From Streptomyces sp. NRRL F-2580 (lineage in GTDB: Bacteria; Actinomycetota; Actinomycetes; Streptomycetales; Streptomycetaceae), in the NCBI RefSeq assembly GCF_000720115.1, contig NZ_JOIR01000002.1:1-64000 (forward strand): a stretch of 64,000 nt of DNA, written 5' to 3'. The translations under genes were made by a program, and so were the position numbers. A model generated the notes under the pieces. That model was not told where the DNA came from and made no database searches. It saw nothing but the letters and a program-made list of their open reading frames with translations. Below are positions 1 to 7,902 of this stretch, in pieces (the first letter of the stretch is position 1; each line of letters starts with the position of its first letter).

Positions 1-104
1 TCCCCGACTGGCTCCACACCTACAATCACCACCGCGGACACACCGCCCTCGCAGGCAAACCACCCGCCAACCGCGTCCCCAACCTCACTGGGCAATACAT
101 CTAG
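1..104 (+). mobile_element. C-terminal end of an IS481-type transposase (cut by window edge)
   Basis: Reading from base 3, a 33-residue tail ends at a TAG at 102-104. It contains YNHHRGHTAL, then KPPANRV, then a short NLTGQYI end. This matches the C-terminal signature of IS481-family DDE transposases (rve core followed by Y-N-x-x-R-x-H-x-A-L and a P-x-x-R-V motif). The DDE residues lie upstream of the window, so it is not possible to say whether the element is intact. I saw no clear terminal inverted repeat in the bases after the stop. It is the only insertion-sequence remnant I recognise in the window. Confidence 0.75.
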
Positions 105-131
105 GCCGCCTGTCCCCGCGCCCGGCCCGGC

Positions 132-383
132 TCAGGCCTGCGAGGCCCGGGCCGCCTTGCGCTGCGCCGCGGCCGAGCGGAGCACGCCCGCCGCGGAGAT
201 GGCGAAGCCAACGCCCATGAGCATGCACACCGCCCACGCGTACGGCGGGAACGGATCGACGTCGAGGAACAGCGGGGCCATCGTCGCCAGCGTGGCCACG
301 GCCCCGGCGATGAACACGATGCCGCCGGCCTTGACCAGCCCGTCGCCGGGCCGCGCTTCGTCGCAATGAGGAGTAACAGTCAC
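132..383 (-). CDS. small two-helix membrane protein
   Basis: An 83-residue protein with a GTG start (complement of 381-383). After about 18 polar residues there are two hydrophobic segments: roughly residues 19-37 (GGIVFIAGAVATLATMAPL) and 47-66 (YAWAVCMLMGVGFAISAAG). The tail is basic and Ala/Arg-rich. This predicts a two-helix inner-membrane protein with both ends in the cytoplasm. It is divergent from the cold-shock gene, with about 180 bases between them. I do not recognise a named family, and no catalytic motif is visible. Codon use fits the neighbours, so it is probably a real gene. Confidence 0.65.
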   Translation of the reverse strand: MTVTPHCDEARPGDGLVKAGGIVFIAGAVATLATMAPLFLDVDPFPPYAWAVCMLMGVGFAISAAGVLRSAAAQRKAARASQA

Positions 384-562
384 CCCACCAGGGTAGTTCC
401 CTGGCCGAAGGCAGCCGACGGCGAAGGACCGGGGAACGTCTTGTCACCCGGCCCCCGACCATTAGCCTTGAGGTGGCGGGTCACACATGGCCCGCTGCGC
501 TGTTGTCCGGAGCCGTTCCACGGCCCTTCGGACCCCGACGAGCACAAGGACAGAGGACGGAC

Positions 563-946
563 GTGCCTACCGGCAAGGTCAAGTGGTTCAACAGTGAGAA
601 GGGCTTCGGCTTTCTCTCCCGCGACGACGGCGGAGACGTCTTCGTCCACTCGTCAGTGCTCCCTGCCGGGGTCGATGCCCTCAAGCCCGGCCAGCGCGTC
701 GAATTCGGTGTCGTCGCGGGACAACGCGGTGACCAGGCACTTTCGGTGACGGTACTGGACCCGGCGCCGTCCGTCGCGGCGGCGCAGCGCCGCAAGCCCG
801 ACGAGCTCGCCTCGATCGTGCAGGACCTCACGACCCTGCTGGAGAACATCACCCCGATGCTGGAGCGCGGCCGCTACCCCGACAAGGTGCACGGCACGAA
901 GATCGCCGGTCTGCTGCGCGCGGTGGCCGACCAGCTCGACGTCTGA
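563..946 (+). CDS. cold-shock domain protein with C-terminal extension
   Basis: A 127-residue protein. The GTG at 563 is preferred because GKVKWFNSEKGFGFLSRDD begins three residues later and an AGAGGACGG Shine-Dalgarno lies just upstream. Residues 1-66 form the five-stranded cold-shock OB fold, with RNP1 (KGFGFL) and RNP2 (VFVHSS); these bind single-stranded RNA or DNA. Typical Streptomyces CspA proteins are about 67 residues. Here residues 70-127 add a mostly helical, acidic/leucine-rich tail (ELASIVQDLTTLLENI and LLRAVADQLDV) that could be a dimer or partner surface. A strong hairpin follows the stop. It resembles the longer cold-shock proteins found next to mqnD in Streptomyces. Confidence 0.93.
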   Translation: MPTGKVKWFNSEKGFGFLSRDDGGDVFVHSSVLPAGVDALKPGQRVEFGVVAGQRGDQALSVTVLDPAPSVAAAQRRKPDELASIVQDLTTLLENITPMLERGRYPDKVHGTKIAGLLRAVADQLDV

Positions 947-961
947 CCCCCGTACACACAC

Positions 962-997
962 CTGCGCCCCGCCACTCGAAAGAGCGGCGGGGCGCAG
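962..997. terminator. bidirectional hairpin terminator, cold-shock gene / mqnD
   Basis: A perfect 12-base stem, CTGCGCCCCGCC (962-973) against GGCGGGGCGCAG (986-997), is capped by CTC-GAAA-GAG with a GNRA-type tetraloop. It lies between two convergent genes, 16 bases past the cold-shock stop and 23 bases past the mqnD stop. There is no long T-tract, as is usual in high-GC actinobacteria. Confidence 0.85.
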
Positions 998-1019
998 TCG
1001 TGCGAAGGGGGGGCCGCGG

Positions 1020-1877
1020 CTACGGGAAGGCCAGCGCGTCGGGCGCGATGGCCGGTACGAGTCCCTCCGCGGCCGCCCGGGTCAGCAGGCCGCGCACCGC
1101 CGCATAGCCCGAATCGCCGAGGTCGGCGGTGAACTCGTTGACGTACAGCCCGATGTGCTGGTCGGCGACGGCCGGGTCCAGCTCCTGCGCGTGCGCGCGG
1201 ACGTACGGGCGGGAGGCCTCCGGGTCGTCCCAGGCCATCCGGACCGACGCCCGGGCCGACTCGGCCAGCTCGCGCAGCCGCCGCGCACCCAGCGTGCGCT
1301 TCGCGATGATCGCGCCGAGCGGGATCGGCAGGCCGGTCGTGGACTCCCAGTGCTCGCCCATGTCGGCCAGACGGTGCAGCCCGTAGTCCTGATAGGTGAA
1401 CCGGGCCTCGTGGATGACCAGTCCGGCGTCCACCCGGCCGTCGCGGACGGCCGGCATGATCTCGTGGAACGGCAGGACGACCACCTTGCCGACGCCCTCG
1501 GGCAGGACGTCCGCCGCCCACAGCCGGAACAGCAGGTAGGCGGTGGAGCGTTCGCTCGGCACCGCGACCGTCTTCCCCGCCAGGTCCAGGCCCGGCTCCC
1601 GGGTCAGGACCAGCGGGCCGCAGCCGCGCCCGAGCGCACCGCCGCACGGCAGCAGCGCGTACTCCTCCAGCACCCAGGGCAGCACGGCGTACGACACCTT
1701 CAGCACGTCCAGCTCGCCGCGTTCGGCCATGCCGTTGGTGAGGTCGATGTCCGCGAAGGTGACGTCGAGGGCGGGCGCGCCGGGGACCCGGCCGTGCGCC
1801 CAGGCGTCGAAGACGAACGTGTCGTTCGGGCAGGGCGAATAGGCGATCTTCAGCGGTTCACCGGTGATCGTGCTCAT
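1020..1877 (-). CDS. mqnD: 1,4-dihydroxy-6-naphthoate synthase MqnD
   Basis: A 285-residue protein. The N-terminal block KIAYSPCPNDTFVFDAWAHG is diagnostic for MqnD of the futalosine (alternative menaquinone) pathway, which forms 1,4-dihydroxy-6-naphthoate from cyclic de-hypoxanthine futalosine in the cytoplasm. The fold is that of a type-2 periplasmic binding protein with two lobes; the second lobe carries DAGLVIHEARFTYQDYG. Length matches the family. The ATG lies inside the 3' end of mqnB (20-base overlap), so the two genes are translationally coupled and share an mRNA. The cluster is incomplete here: mqnA, mqnC and mqnE are not in the window. Confidence 0.95.
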   Translation of the reverse strand: MSTITGEPLKIAYSPCPNDTFVFDAWAHGRVPGAPALDVTFADIDLTNGMAERGELDVLKVSYAVLPWVLEEYALLPCGGALGRGCGPLVLTREPGLDLAGKTVAVPSERSTAYLLFRLWAADVLPEGVGKVVVLPFHEIMPAVRDGRVDAGLVIHEARFTYQDYGLHRLADMGEHWESTTGLPIPLGAIIAKRTLGARRLRELAESARASVRMAWDDPEASRPYVRAHAQELDPAVADQHIGLYVNEFTADLGDSGYAAVRGLLTRAAAEGLVPAIAPDALAFP

Positions 1878-2589
1878 GGCGTTCTCCCCAGTTCGCGAGT
1901 ACGGGCCCCAGCACGCGGAAGCCGGCGGTCAGCGCGGCGAGCGCGTCCCCGATCCGCCAGGCGGCACGGTCGCGCGGGCCCACGGCGTTGGACACGGCGC
2001 GGATCTCCAGTACGGGCAGCCCGTGCGCGGCCGCCGCCTCCGCGACCCCGAAGCCCTCCATGGCCTCGGCCCCGGCCATCGGGTGCCGGGCGGCGAGCTC
2101 GGCGGCCCGGGCGGCGGTCCCGGTGACCGTGGAGACGCTCAGCACGGGCGCGAGCAGCGCCCCGGTCGCCTCGGCGGCGCGCGCGGCGAGCTCGGTGGGC
2201 GGCAGGTGCACGCTGTGCCCGAAGCCCAGCGCGCTCACGCCCACGAAACCCTCGGGGGTCTCGGCGCCCAGGTCGGCGGCGACGATCGCGTCCGCGACCA
2301 CCAGGGAGCCGAGCGGGGCGGCGGGCTCGAACCCGCCGCCGATGCCGGCGGAGACGACGAGCTCGTACTCGCCGAGGGCCAGGGCGGTGGCGGTGCCGGC
2401 GGCGGCCGCCGCCGGCCCGACGCCCCCGACGAGCACGTCGAAGGCGATGCCCGGAAGGTCCCTGCGGGTGATGAGGTACCCGCCGGGAAGCGTGCGCGGC
2501 TCAGGACCGGGAGCGTCCGGATGAGGGGTGAGACCGGTGGCGACGGAGTCGGCCTCCGCCACCACCGCGGTCACGACGAGCGCGCGCAC
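1858..2589 (-). CDS. mqnB: futalosine hydrolase MqnB
   Basis: A 243-residue phosphorylase/hydrolase (PNP/UDP superfamily) protein with a GTG start at 2589 and MRALVVTAVVAEADSV at the N-terminus. The family motif (VSAGIGGGFEP), the phosphate/ribose site region and the late EAMEGFGVAEAAAAHG segment, with the catalytic Glu and Met, are visible. It splits futalosine into hypoxanthine and dehypoxanthine futalosine, the step that feeds MqnC and then MqnD. Gene order (mqnB then mqnD, overlapping) supports the call over a general MTA/SAH nucleosidase. The lipoprotein gene upstream ends only 13 bases before this start and may be co-transcribed. Confidence 0.93.
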   Translation of the reverse strand: MRALVVTAVVAEADSVATGLTPHPDAPGPEPRTLPGGYLITRRDLPGIAFDVLVGGVGPAAAAAGTATALALGEYELVVSAGIGGGFEPAAPLGSLVVADAIVAADLGAETPEGFVGVSALGFGHSVHLPPTELAARAAEATGALLAPVLSVSTVTGTAARAAELAARHPMAGAEAMEGFGVAEAAAAHGLPVLEIRAVSNAVGPRDRAAWRIGDALAALTAGFRVLGPVLANWGERHEHDHR

Positions 2590-2602
2590 CGGTGCCGTCC
2601 GG

Positions 2603-3097
2603 TTACTTGAGCTTGAGGTTGAAGGACCAGACGGCGAGCGGCTTGCCGTCCTCGCCGATCTGCAGGAACGCCAGCTTCTTCGAGGCGGGGGCCTCGCCCT
2701 GGCCGCCGGTCGCGAAGACGTCGGCGCCCGGGAAGCTGCGGTACGTGTTCGAGGAGGGCTCGGTGATCGGCTGGCCGTCGAGCACCGCCGACCAGCGCTT
2801 GCCGTCCTCGACGACCTCCGGCTCGACCCCGAGGCGCAGGGTGTCGCCGCGGGCGTACTCGACGGTCTTGGGGTCCTTGAGGTTGGTCAGGCACTCCTGG
2901 ACCTTCTCCATGGACAGCGGCTCCTTGCCGCCGTGGCAGGAGGCTTCGGTGGACACCGACGCGGTGCCGACCGTCACGGTCGCCAGCGGTGTCGGCTTTT
3001 CCTCCCCGCAGGCGGAGAGGAGGAGGAGGCCGGCGGACACGGCTCCGAGGGCCGCGACGCTGCGGCGGGCCCTACCCGAGAAAAGCGGTGCGGTCAT
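2603..3097 (-). CDS. secreted lipoprotein, DUF2771-like
   Basis: A 164-residue protein read from the ATG at 3097; an in-frame extension upstream lacks conservation-like composition. The N-terminus has arginines, a hydrophobic helix (VAALGAVSAGLLLL) and a lipobox LLSAC, so Cys about 31 should be lipidated and the protein held on the outer face of the membrane. The mature part has two further cysteines (EASCHGG and VQECLTN) that may form a disulfide, and it ends in WSFNLKLK. The family resembles DUF2771, which I recall beside futalosine genes in Streptomyces. Function is unknown. It lies upstream of mqnB on the same strand. Confidence 0.8.
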   Translation of the reverse strand: MTAPLFSGRARRSVAALGAVSAGLLLLSACGEEKPTPLATVTVGTASVSTEASCHGGKEPLSMEKVQECLTNLKDPKTVEYARGDTLRLGVEPEVVEDGKRWSAVLDGQPITEPSSNTYRSFPGADVFATGGQGEAPASKKLAFLQIGEDGKPLAVWSFNLKLK

Positions 3098-3188
3098 GAG
3101 CCGAAGGCTATCGGGCCCCTGGGCTGCGCCGCTGCATGGGGTACCCGTGGCCTGCGGCGCGGCGCGGGACTCGGGTCCGGCTCTCATG

Positions 3189-3253
3189 CCGGGGCTGCGC
3201 CCCGGACCCCGTACGTGCGCTCCGCGCCCGTGCCCTCGAACGCCGGGCGGGCT
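3189..3253. repeat. dispersed GC-rich 3'-end repeat, copy 1 (diverged)
   Basis: GGGGCTGCGCCCCGGACCCC followed by a spacer and TCGAACGCCGGGCGGGCTG. It is a diverged copy of the repeat seen intact near 7.8, 11.5, 15.7, 40.8, 55.0 and 59.7 kb. It abuts the stop codon of the minus-strand MFS gene, so in that gene's direction it is the first sequence after the coding region. The inner GGGGC...GCCCC arms can form a hairpin and may end transcription. Confidence 0.7.
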
Positions 3254-3256
3254 GGA

Positions 3257-4624
3257 TCAGGCGACCCGCGGCCGGGAGGCGCCGTGGTGGCGGGGCGCGG
3301 AGGCGACACCGCGCAGGGCCATCGCCGTGCCGAGGGCGACGATGGCCGCGGCGACGGACATGCCGAGTACGCCGTTCAGCGGCAGGGCGATGCCGATAGC
3401 GCCACCCAGCACCCACGCCACCTGGAGCAGCGTCTCCGAACGGGCGAACGCCGACGTGCGCACCGCCTCCGGGACGTCCCGCTGGATCATCGCGTCCAGC
3501 GAGAGCTTCGCCAGCGCCTGGCAGAAGCCCGCCGTCGCGCCCAGCACGGCCATGAACAGCCCGCTGAAGAAGACCGCCGCGAGCACCGCGACCCCGAGCG
3601 TCAGGCACAGCACCGACGCGATGATGGCCTCGGGGGCCCGGGCCCGCAGCCACGCGCCCACCGCCGTCCCGCAGGCGTTGCCCACGCCCGCCGAGACGCC
3701 CACGATGCCCAGCGACACCGCCGCGCTCTGCCCCGCCAGCGGATGCTCGCGCAGCAGGAACGCCAGGAAGAAGATCAGGAACCCGGACAGCGCGCGCATC
3801 GAGGCGTTCGCCAGCAGCCCGCACAGCACCGAGCGGCTGACCGTGCGCAGCCCCGGCCGCTTCGAGTGCGCCTCGTGCGTGGACAGCCGCGCCCGGCGCT
3901 CGCCCTTCGCCTCGTCCACCCGGTGCGGCAGCGTGAACGCCGCGAAGGCCCCCCACACGAAGATGGCGCAGGCCCCGTACAGCGGCCACTGCGGCCCGAT
4001 CGCGTTCAGCCCGGCGCCCGCCGGCGCCGCCACGCCCGTGGCCAGCAGCCCGGCCAGGGTGACCCGCGAGTTCGCCTTGACGAGTGAGAATTTCGGCGGC
4101 AGCAGTCTCGGCACCACCGCGCTGCGCACGACCCCGTACGACTTGGACGCGACCAGCACGCCCAGTGCCGCCGGATACAGCTGGATCCCCCCGGTCTCCA
4201 CGGCGCCCGACATGATCAGCGCCAACAGCGCCCGGGCCAGCATGGCGGCCGCCATCGACGCCCGGCGGCCGTGCGGCAGCCGGTCCAGGAGCGGCCCGAT
4301 CACGGGGGCCAGCAGGGTGAAGGGGGCCATCGTGATCGCCAGGTACAGGGCCACCCGGCCGCGCGCCTCGTCCGTGGGCACGGAGAAGAACACCGTCGAG
4401 GCCAGCGCCACCGTGATCATCATGTCGCCGGCGCCGTTGATGGCGTGCAGCTCGATCAGCTTGCCGAGGCCCGATTCCCCCGCCCCGTGCGCGTGCGTGG
4501 CGCGCCGGATCCCGCGCGCCGTACCCGTGAACGGAAGGTGCAGGGCACGCCCGACAGCCCGGCCGGCCCGCTTGGCCGGTCCCGAGCCGTCGTCGGACGA
4601 CCGTGCGGGTGCCACACTCGACAT
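3257..4624 (-). CDS. MFS transporter
   Basis: A 455-residue protein read from the ATG at 4624 (MSSVAPARSS). About 65 hydrophilic residues precede the first helix, and around 12 hydrophobic segments follow. The first conserved loop is INGAGDMMITVALASTVFFSV, and the first cytoplasmic loop region is LLDRLPHGRRASMAAAM, fitting the DRxxRR-like MFS signature. A Lys/Arg-rich central loop (RVDEAKGERRARLSTHEAHSKR) separates the two six-helix halves. Substrate cannot be inferred. The open frame continues for more than 500 codons upstream but runs antisense to DUF3027, so I reject that extension. It is divergent from DUF3027. Confidence 0.88.
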   Translation of the reverse strand: MSSVAPARSSDDGSGPAKRAGRAVGRALHLPFTGTARGIRRATHAHGAGESGLGKLIELHAINGAGDMMITVALASTVFFSVPTDEARGRVALYLAITMAPFTLLAPVIGPLLDRLPHGRRASMAAAMLARALLALIMSGAVETGGIQLYPAALGVLVASKSYGVVRSAVVPRLLPPKFSLVKANSRVTLAGLLATGVAAPAGAGLNAIGPQWPLYGACAIFVWGAFAAFTLPHRVDEAKGERRARLSTHEAHSKRPGLRTVSRSVLCGLLANASMRALSGFLIFFLAFLLREHPLAGQSAAVSLGIVGVSAGVGNACGTAVGAWLRARAPEAIIASVLCLTLGVAVLAAVFFSGLFMAVLGATAGFCQALAKLSLDAMIQRDVPEAVRTSAFARSETLLQVAWVLGGAIGIALPLNGVLGMSVAAAIVALGTAMALRGVASAPRHHGASRPRVA

Positions 4625-4730
4625 AGTGCCCCACCGGGCCCTCGTGGGCGCCTCCCGGCGCGTCGCGGAGCCGGTGGCTTGTCCGCGAATCGGACCTTGC
4701 ATGTGTGCCCGAGGCTTAAGAGGAGGTAGC

Positions 4731-4955
4731 GTGCGTAGCGCGCCACCGGCGGTTGCTCCTGGCCGCGCGCCTCTTCGTGATCCCGCAGAATGGGTTGCAG
4801 TGAGGTGCGCCCGGAGTCCGATCGGGTGCGGACGTCGACGCGGCCCTCTGGTCCGCTCCGCCCGCGCCACGTACGGACAGCACCGACGGGTCGTTGTGGA
4901 CGACAGTACGGACGGCGCACACGTGAGACGGCGTAGGAGAGAACGAGACCAGTGA
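4731..4955 (+). CDS. possible short leader gene before DUF3027
   Basis: A 74-codon frame starting at GTG 4731 directly after a strong Shine-Dalgarno (GAGGAGG, 5-base spacing). It ends at a TGA at 4953-4955 that overlaps the GTG start of the DUF3027 gene at 4952. The product would be Arg-rich and unstructured (VRSAPPAVAPGRAPLRD near the start, VRRRRRERDQ at the end), and I recognise no family. The ribosome site and the stop/start overlap suggest translation coupling to DUF3027. The composition is also what a chance high-GC frame would give, so confidence is low. It fills most of the 327-base gap between the divergent MFS and DUF3027 genes. Confidence 0.3.
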   Translation: MRSAPPAVAPGRAPLRDPAEWVAVRCARSPIGCGRRRGPLVRSARATYGQHRRVVVDDSTDGAHVRRRRRERDQ

Positions 4956-5875
4956 GTGCTGCGACGACGCGAAGCCGTACCCCGCGTACCCCCGACCGCC
5001 TGTGCGTCGAGGCGGTAGAACTCGCCCGCGCGGCGGCCGAGGAGGCCGCCTTCCCCGGAGTGGTGGGCGCGCACGTCTCCGCCGTGGCGGAGGGCGACCG
5101 CGTCGTCACCCACTTCTTCGAGTCCAAGGAACCGGGCTACCGGGGCTGGCGCTGGGCCGTCACCGTGACCCGCGCCTCCCGCGCGAAGAACGTCACGCTC
5201 GACGAAACGGTGCTGCTGCCCGGCGACGACGCCCTGCTGGCCCCCGAGTGGGTGCCGTGGAGCGAGCGGCTGCGCCCCGGCGACATGGGCCCCGGCGACC
5301 TGCTGCCCACCGACGCCGAGGACCTGCGCCTGGAGCCGGGCTGGTCGGGCGAGGACGCCCCGCCGCCGAACTCGGTGGTCTCCACCGAAATGGCCGAACT
5401 GGTCGAGGCCGAGGACGCCGACGTCACCGACCGCGCGGTGGTCCCCGTACGGGGCTCCATCACGTCCGTCGCCGAGGAACTGGGCATGCGCCGGGCGCGC
5501 GTGCTGTCGCGGTACGGGCTGCACAGCGCGGCCGACCGCTGGGACGAGGGTTTCGGCGCGAAGACCCCGATGGCGCAGGCCGCGCCCGCGTCCTGTGTCT
5601 CCTGCGGCTTCCTCGTCGCGATCGGCGGCTCGCTCGGCCAGGCCTTCGGTGTCTGCGCGAACGAGTTCAGCCCGGCCGACGGCCGCCTGGTGTCGTTGTC
5701 CTACGGCTGTGGCGGCCACTCGGAGGCCGCGGTCATGCCGACGCCGCTGCGGCCCGCTCCGCCGGTGCTCGACTCGATGGCCTCGGACGAGTTCACCCTG
5801 CGGCCGGTCGCGTCCGAGGACACCGGCTCGGTCCCGGTCTCCGACCTCCCGGCCGCGGACCTCGGCCACTCGTAA
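4952..5875 (+). CDS. DUF3027 family protein
   Basis: A 307-residue soluble acidic protein from GTG 4952. The N-terminal half has the family blocks ARAAAEEAAFPGVVGAHV and GYRGWRWAVTVTRASRAK. The C-terminal half has a possible metal-binding cysteine set: a CVSC pair near residues 215-218, a later single Cys (FGVCANEF), and a YGCGGHSEA block. The family is restricted to actinobacteria and I know no biochemical function. The GTG overlaps the stop of the possible leader gene. Acidic low-complexity stretches sit in the middle (EAEDADVTD). Next downstream are the NfeD-like and SPFH genes. Confidence 0.88.
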   Translation: MSAATTRSRTPRTPDRLCVEAVELARAAAEEAAFPGVVGAHVSAVAEGDRVVTHFFESKEPGYRGWRWAVTVTRASRAKNVTLDETVLLPGDDALLAPEWVPWSERLRPGDMGPGDLLPTDAEDLRLEPGWSGEDAPPPNSVVSTEMAELVEAEDADVTDRAVVPVRGSITSVAEELGMRRARVLSRYGLHSAADRWDEGFGAKTPMAQAAPASCVSCGFLVAIGGSLGQAFGVCANEFSPADGRLVSLSYGCGGHSEAAVMPTPLRPAPPVLDSMASDEFTLRPVASEDTGSVPVSDLPAADLGHS

Positions 5876-5929
5876 GGGCGCATCGCCGCGGGCGGGTCGC
5901 CGCGCGGCCCGGCGGCGTACCCTCGCCCC

Positions 5930-6160
5930 ATGGGGGACACGGACGCGTACACGGACATGGTGGGAATGACCGGCCGGGTGACCGGGACGGTCGGGCCGGG
6001 CCTCGTGGGCGAGGTGATCGTGCGGATCCGGGGCGGGGCGGAGCACTTCCTCGCCCACCCGGTCCACGGCACCGGCCGGCTGGCCGTCGGCACGGTGGTG
6101 ACGGTGGTCGAGTACCAGCCGCCGCGCACGGTGTACGTGATGGCGGCCTACGACAACTGA
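5930..6160 (+). CDS. NfeD-like OB-fold protein (lacks membrane part)
   Basis: A 76-residue protein. After a short polar lead, GMTGRVTGTVGPGLVGEVIVRIRGGAEHF through VGTVVTVVEYQPPRTVYV fits the small five-stranded beta-barrel of the NfeD C-terminal domain. The family's usual four-helix membrane region and protease domain are absent. The position, 139 bases upstream of a flotillin/SPFH gene, is the classic pairing in bacteria (NfeD/YuaF with FloT/YqfA). I infer that it works with the downstream SPFH protein at membrane microdomains, as a soluble partner. The family assignment rests on motif spacing and context, not on a search. Confidence 0.7.
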   Translation: MGDTDAYTDMVGMTGRVTGTVGPGLVGEVIVRIRGGAEHFLAHPVHGTGRLAVGTVVTVVEYQPPRTVYVMAAYDN

Positions 6161-6298
6161 GACGGCCGCCACCCCCGCGCGACCTGTGCGTATCAAGATG
6201 GCGACAAGAACCCGCCCCCGTCTTCACTCCGGGTCGCGGCAGGCGCAGACTCGCCCTCATCGGTGCCGAACGGCACTGGAACAAAGGGGGCGTTGCCG

Positions 6299-7753
6299 AT
6301 GGCTATCGGCGTCGTGGCGGGAATCGTTCTCGCCGCAATCGTGGCCGCGATAGGCCTGTTCAAGCTCATGTGGCGGGTGGCCGAGCCCAACGAAGCACTC
6401 GTCATCTCCGGTTCCACGCACAAGACCGAGGGCGTCGGTCAGGGCATGGGGTTCCGGATCGTCACCGGGCGCGGAACGCTCGTCCTGCCGGGGGTGCAGG
6501 CGGTGCGCAAACTGTCCCTGGACCTCAACGAGACGCAGCTGTCCGTGGACTGCGTCACCCACCAGGGCATCCCGCTCCGCGTCAAGGGCGTGGTCATCTT
6601 CAAGGTCGGCGACGACCTGGTGTCGATCGCCAACGCGGCCCGCCGCTTCCTGGACCAGCAGAAGATGATGCCCGAGCGGGTGCACATCGTCTTCGCGGGC
6701 CATCTGCGGTCCATCGTGGGCGGGTTGACGGTCGAGGACATGATCCGCGACCGCGAGAAGCTGACGGGCCAGACCCGGATGGCCTGCGGCACCGAGATGG
6801 AGAAGCTCGGCCTGATCGTCGACTCGCTGCAGATCCACGAGATCGAGGACCCGACCGGCTACATCAAGAACCTGGCGATGCCGCACGCGGCCGCCGTGCA
6901 GCGGGACGCGCGGATCGCCCAGGCCGAGGCGAACCGGCTGGCCACGGAGGCCGAACAGGCCGCCTTCGCCCGGATGGCCGAGGCGACGCGCGACAGCGAG
7001 ATCCTGCAGGCCGGCTACCAGGCCGAACGCGACAAGGCGGCGGCGACGGCCCGTCAGGCGGGGCCGCTGTCCGAGGCGGCCGCACGGCAGGAGGTCGTCG
7101 TCCAGGAGACCCGCGTCGCGGAACTGGAGGCGCACCGGCGCGAGCAGCAGCTCCAGGCGGACGTACGCAAGCCCGCGGACGCGGCGGCGTACGAGACACG
7201 GACCCGGGCGGAGGCCGAGCGCGACGCGCGGATCTCGGCGGCGCAGGCGAAGGCGAAGGAGACGGAGCTCGCGGCGGCCGCGGAGGCCACGCGGGTGACG
7301 ACGGCGGCGACCGCGGATGCGACGGCCACCGAGGCGCGCGGTCTGGCGCAGGCGAAGGCGACGCGGGCGACGGGTGAGGCCGAGGCGGCGGCGACGCAGG
7401 CGCGGGGCCTCGCGGAGGCCGAGTCGGCGAAGGCGCGCGGTCTGGCCGAAGCGGAAGCGATCAAGGCGCGGGCCGCCGCGCTGGCGGAGAACCAGGAGGC
7501 GGTGGTCGCGCAGCAGCTGGCCGAGAACTGGCCGGCGATCGTGGAGGCCGGCGCGGGCGCCTTCGGGAACGTGGAGCACATGGTGCTGCTGAACGGGGCC
7601 GAGGGCATGTCGGAGATGTTCGCCAAGGCCCTGACGATGGGCGGCACGGGCCTGGGCGTGGCCCGCCAGCTCCTGGCCTCGATGGGCCAGGCCCCTGCGG
7701 GCGGCTCCGCCGGCCCCGCGGTCAACGGCCGCGTCCCCATCCGGGAGGAGTAA
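6299..7753 (+). CDS. SPFH/flotillin family protein
   Basis: A 484-residue protein. I take ATG 6299 (MAIGVVAGIV) because AAAGGGGG sits 8 bases upstream; an in-frame ATG 12 codons earlier lacks a ribosome site. One N-terminal membrane helix (about residues 2-24) is followed by the SPFH/band-7 domain (to about residue 185; EPNEALVISG, QTRMACGTEMEKLGL). Then comes a very long Ala/Glu-rich coiled coil (about 190-400; repeated EAEAxxAxAR) and a C-terminal hydrophobic patch with VEHMVLLNGAEGM. This is the bacterial flotillin layout: an oligomeric scaffold of ordered membrane domains. The C-terminal GAEGMSEMFAKAL region is typical. It is paired with the NfeD-like gene. Confidence 0.92.
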   Translation: MAIGVVAGIVLAAIVAAIGLFKLMWRVAEPNEALVISGSTHKTEGVGQGMGFRIVTGRGTLVLPGVQAVRKLSLDLNETQLSVDCVTHQGIPLRVKGVVIFKVGDDLVSIANAARRFLDQQKMMPERVHIVFAGHLRSIVGGLTVEDMIRDREKLTGQTRMACGTEMEKLGLIVDSLQIHEIEDPTGYIKNLAMPHAAAVQRDARIAQAEANRLATEAEQAAFARMAEATRDSEILQAGYQAERDKAAATARQAGPLSEAAARQEVVVQETRVAELEAHRREQQLQADVRKPADAAAYETRTRAEAERDARISAAQAKAKETELAAAAEATRVTTAATADATATEARGLAQAKATRATGEAEAAATQARGLAEAESAKARGLAEAEAIKARAAALAENQEAVVAQQLAENWPAIVEAGAGAFGNVEHMVLLNGAEGMSEMFAKALTMGGTGLGVARQLLASMGQAPAGGSAGPAVNGRVPIREE

Positions 7754-7765
7754 CCCGCACTGTTC

Positions 7766-7902
7766 AGCCCCTCCGGCGTTTGAGGAGCGGGGTCCGGGGC
7801 GGAGCCCCGGCAGCGGCGCGGGCGCCGAAGTGCGTGGTCAGGTGCGGCGCCGCGGTCGGGGGCCAGCCCCCGAACCCCCGCGCCTCAAACGCCGGCGGGG
7901 CT
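7766..7902. repeat. dispersed GC-rich 3'-end repeat, copy 2 (paired inverted arms)
   Basis: The left arm contains CCGGCGTTTGAGGAGCGGGG and GGTCCGGGGCGGAGCCCCGG. The right arm is the reverse complement form, GGGGCCAGCCCC... to CGCCTCAAACGCCGGCGGGG. The two face each other between the convergent SPFH and propeller genes and could fold into one large imperfect hairpin, probably a bidirectional terminator. The right arm abuts the stop codon of the minus-strand gene. Confidence 0.9.

Noticed and set aside
4625..6196. More than 500 extra codons in frame upstream of the MFS gene (total 979 codons)
   Set aside because: The extension is antisense to DUF3027 and the NfeD-like gene, is Arg/His/Gly-rich, and the MFS family start fits ATG 4624.
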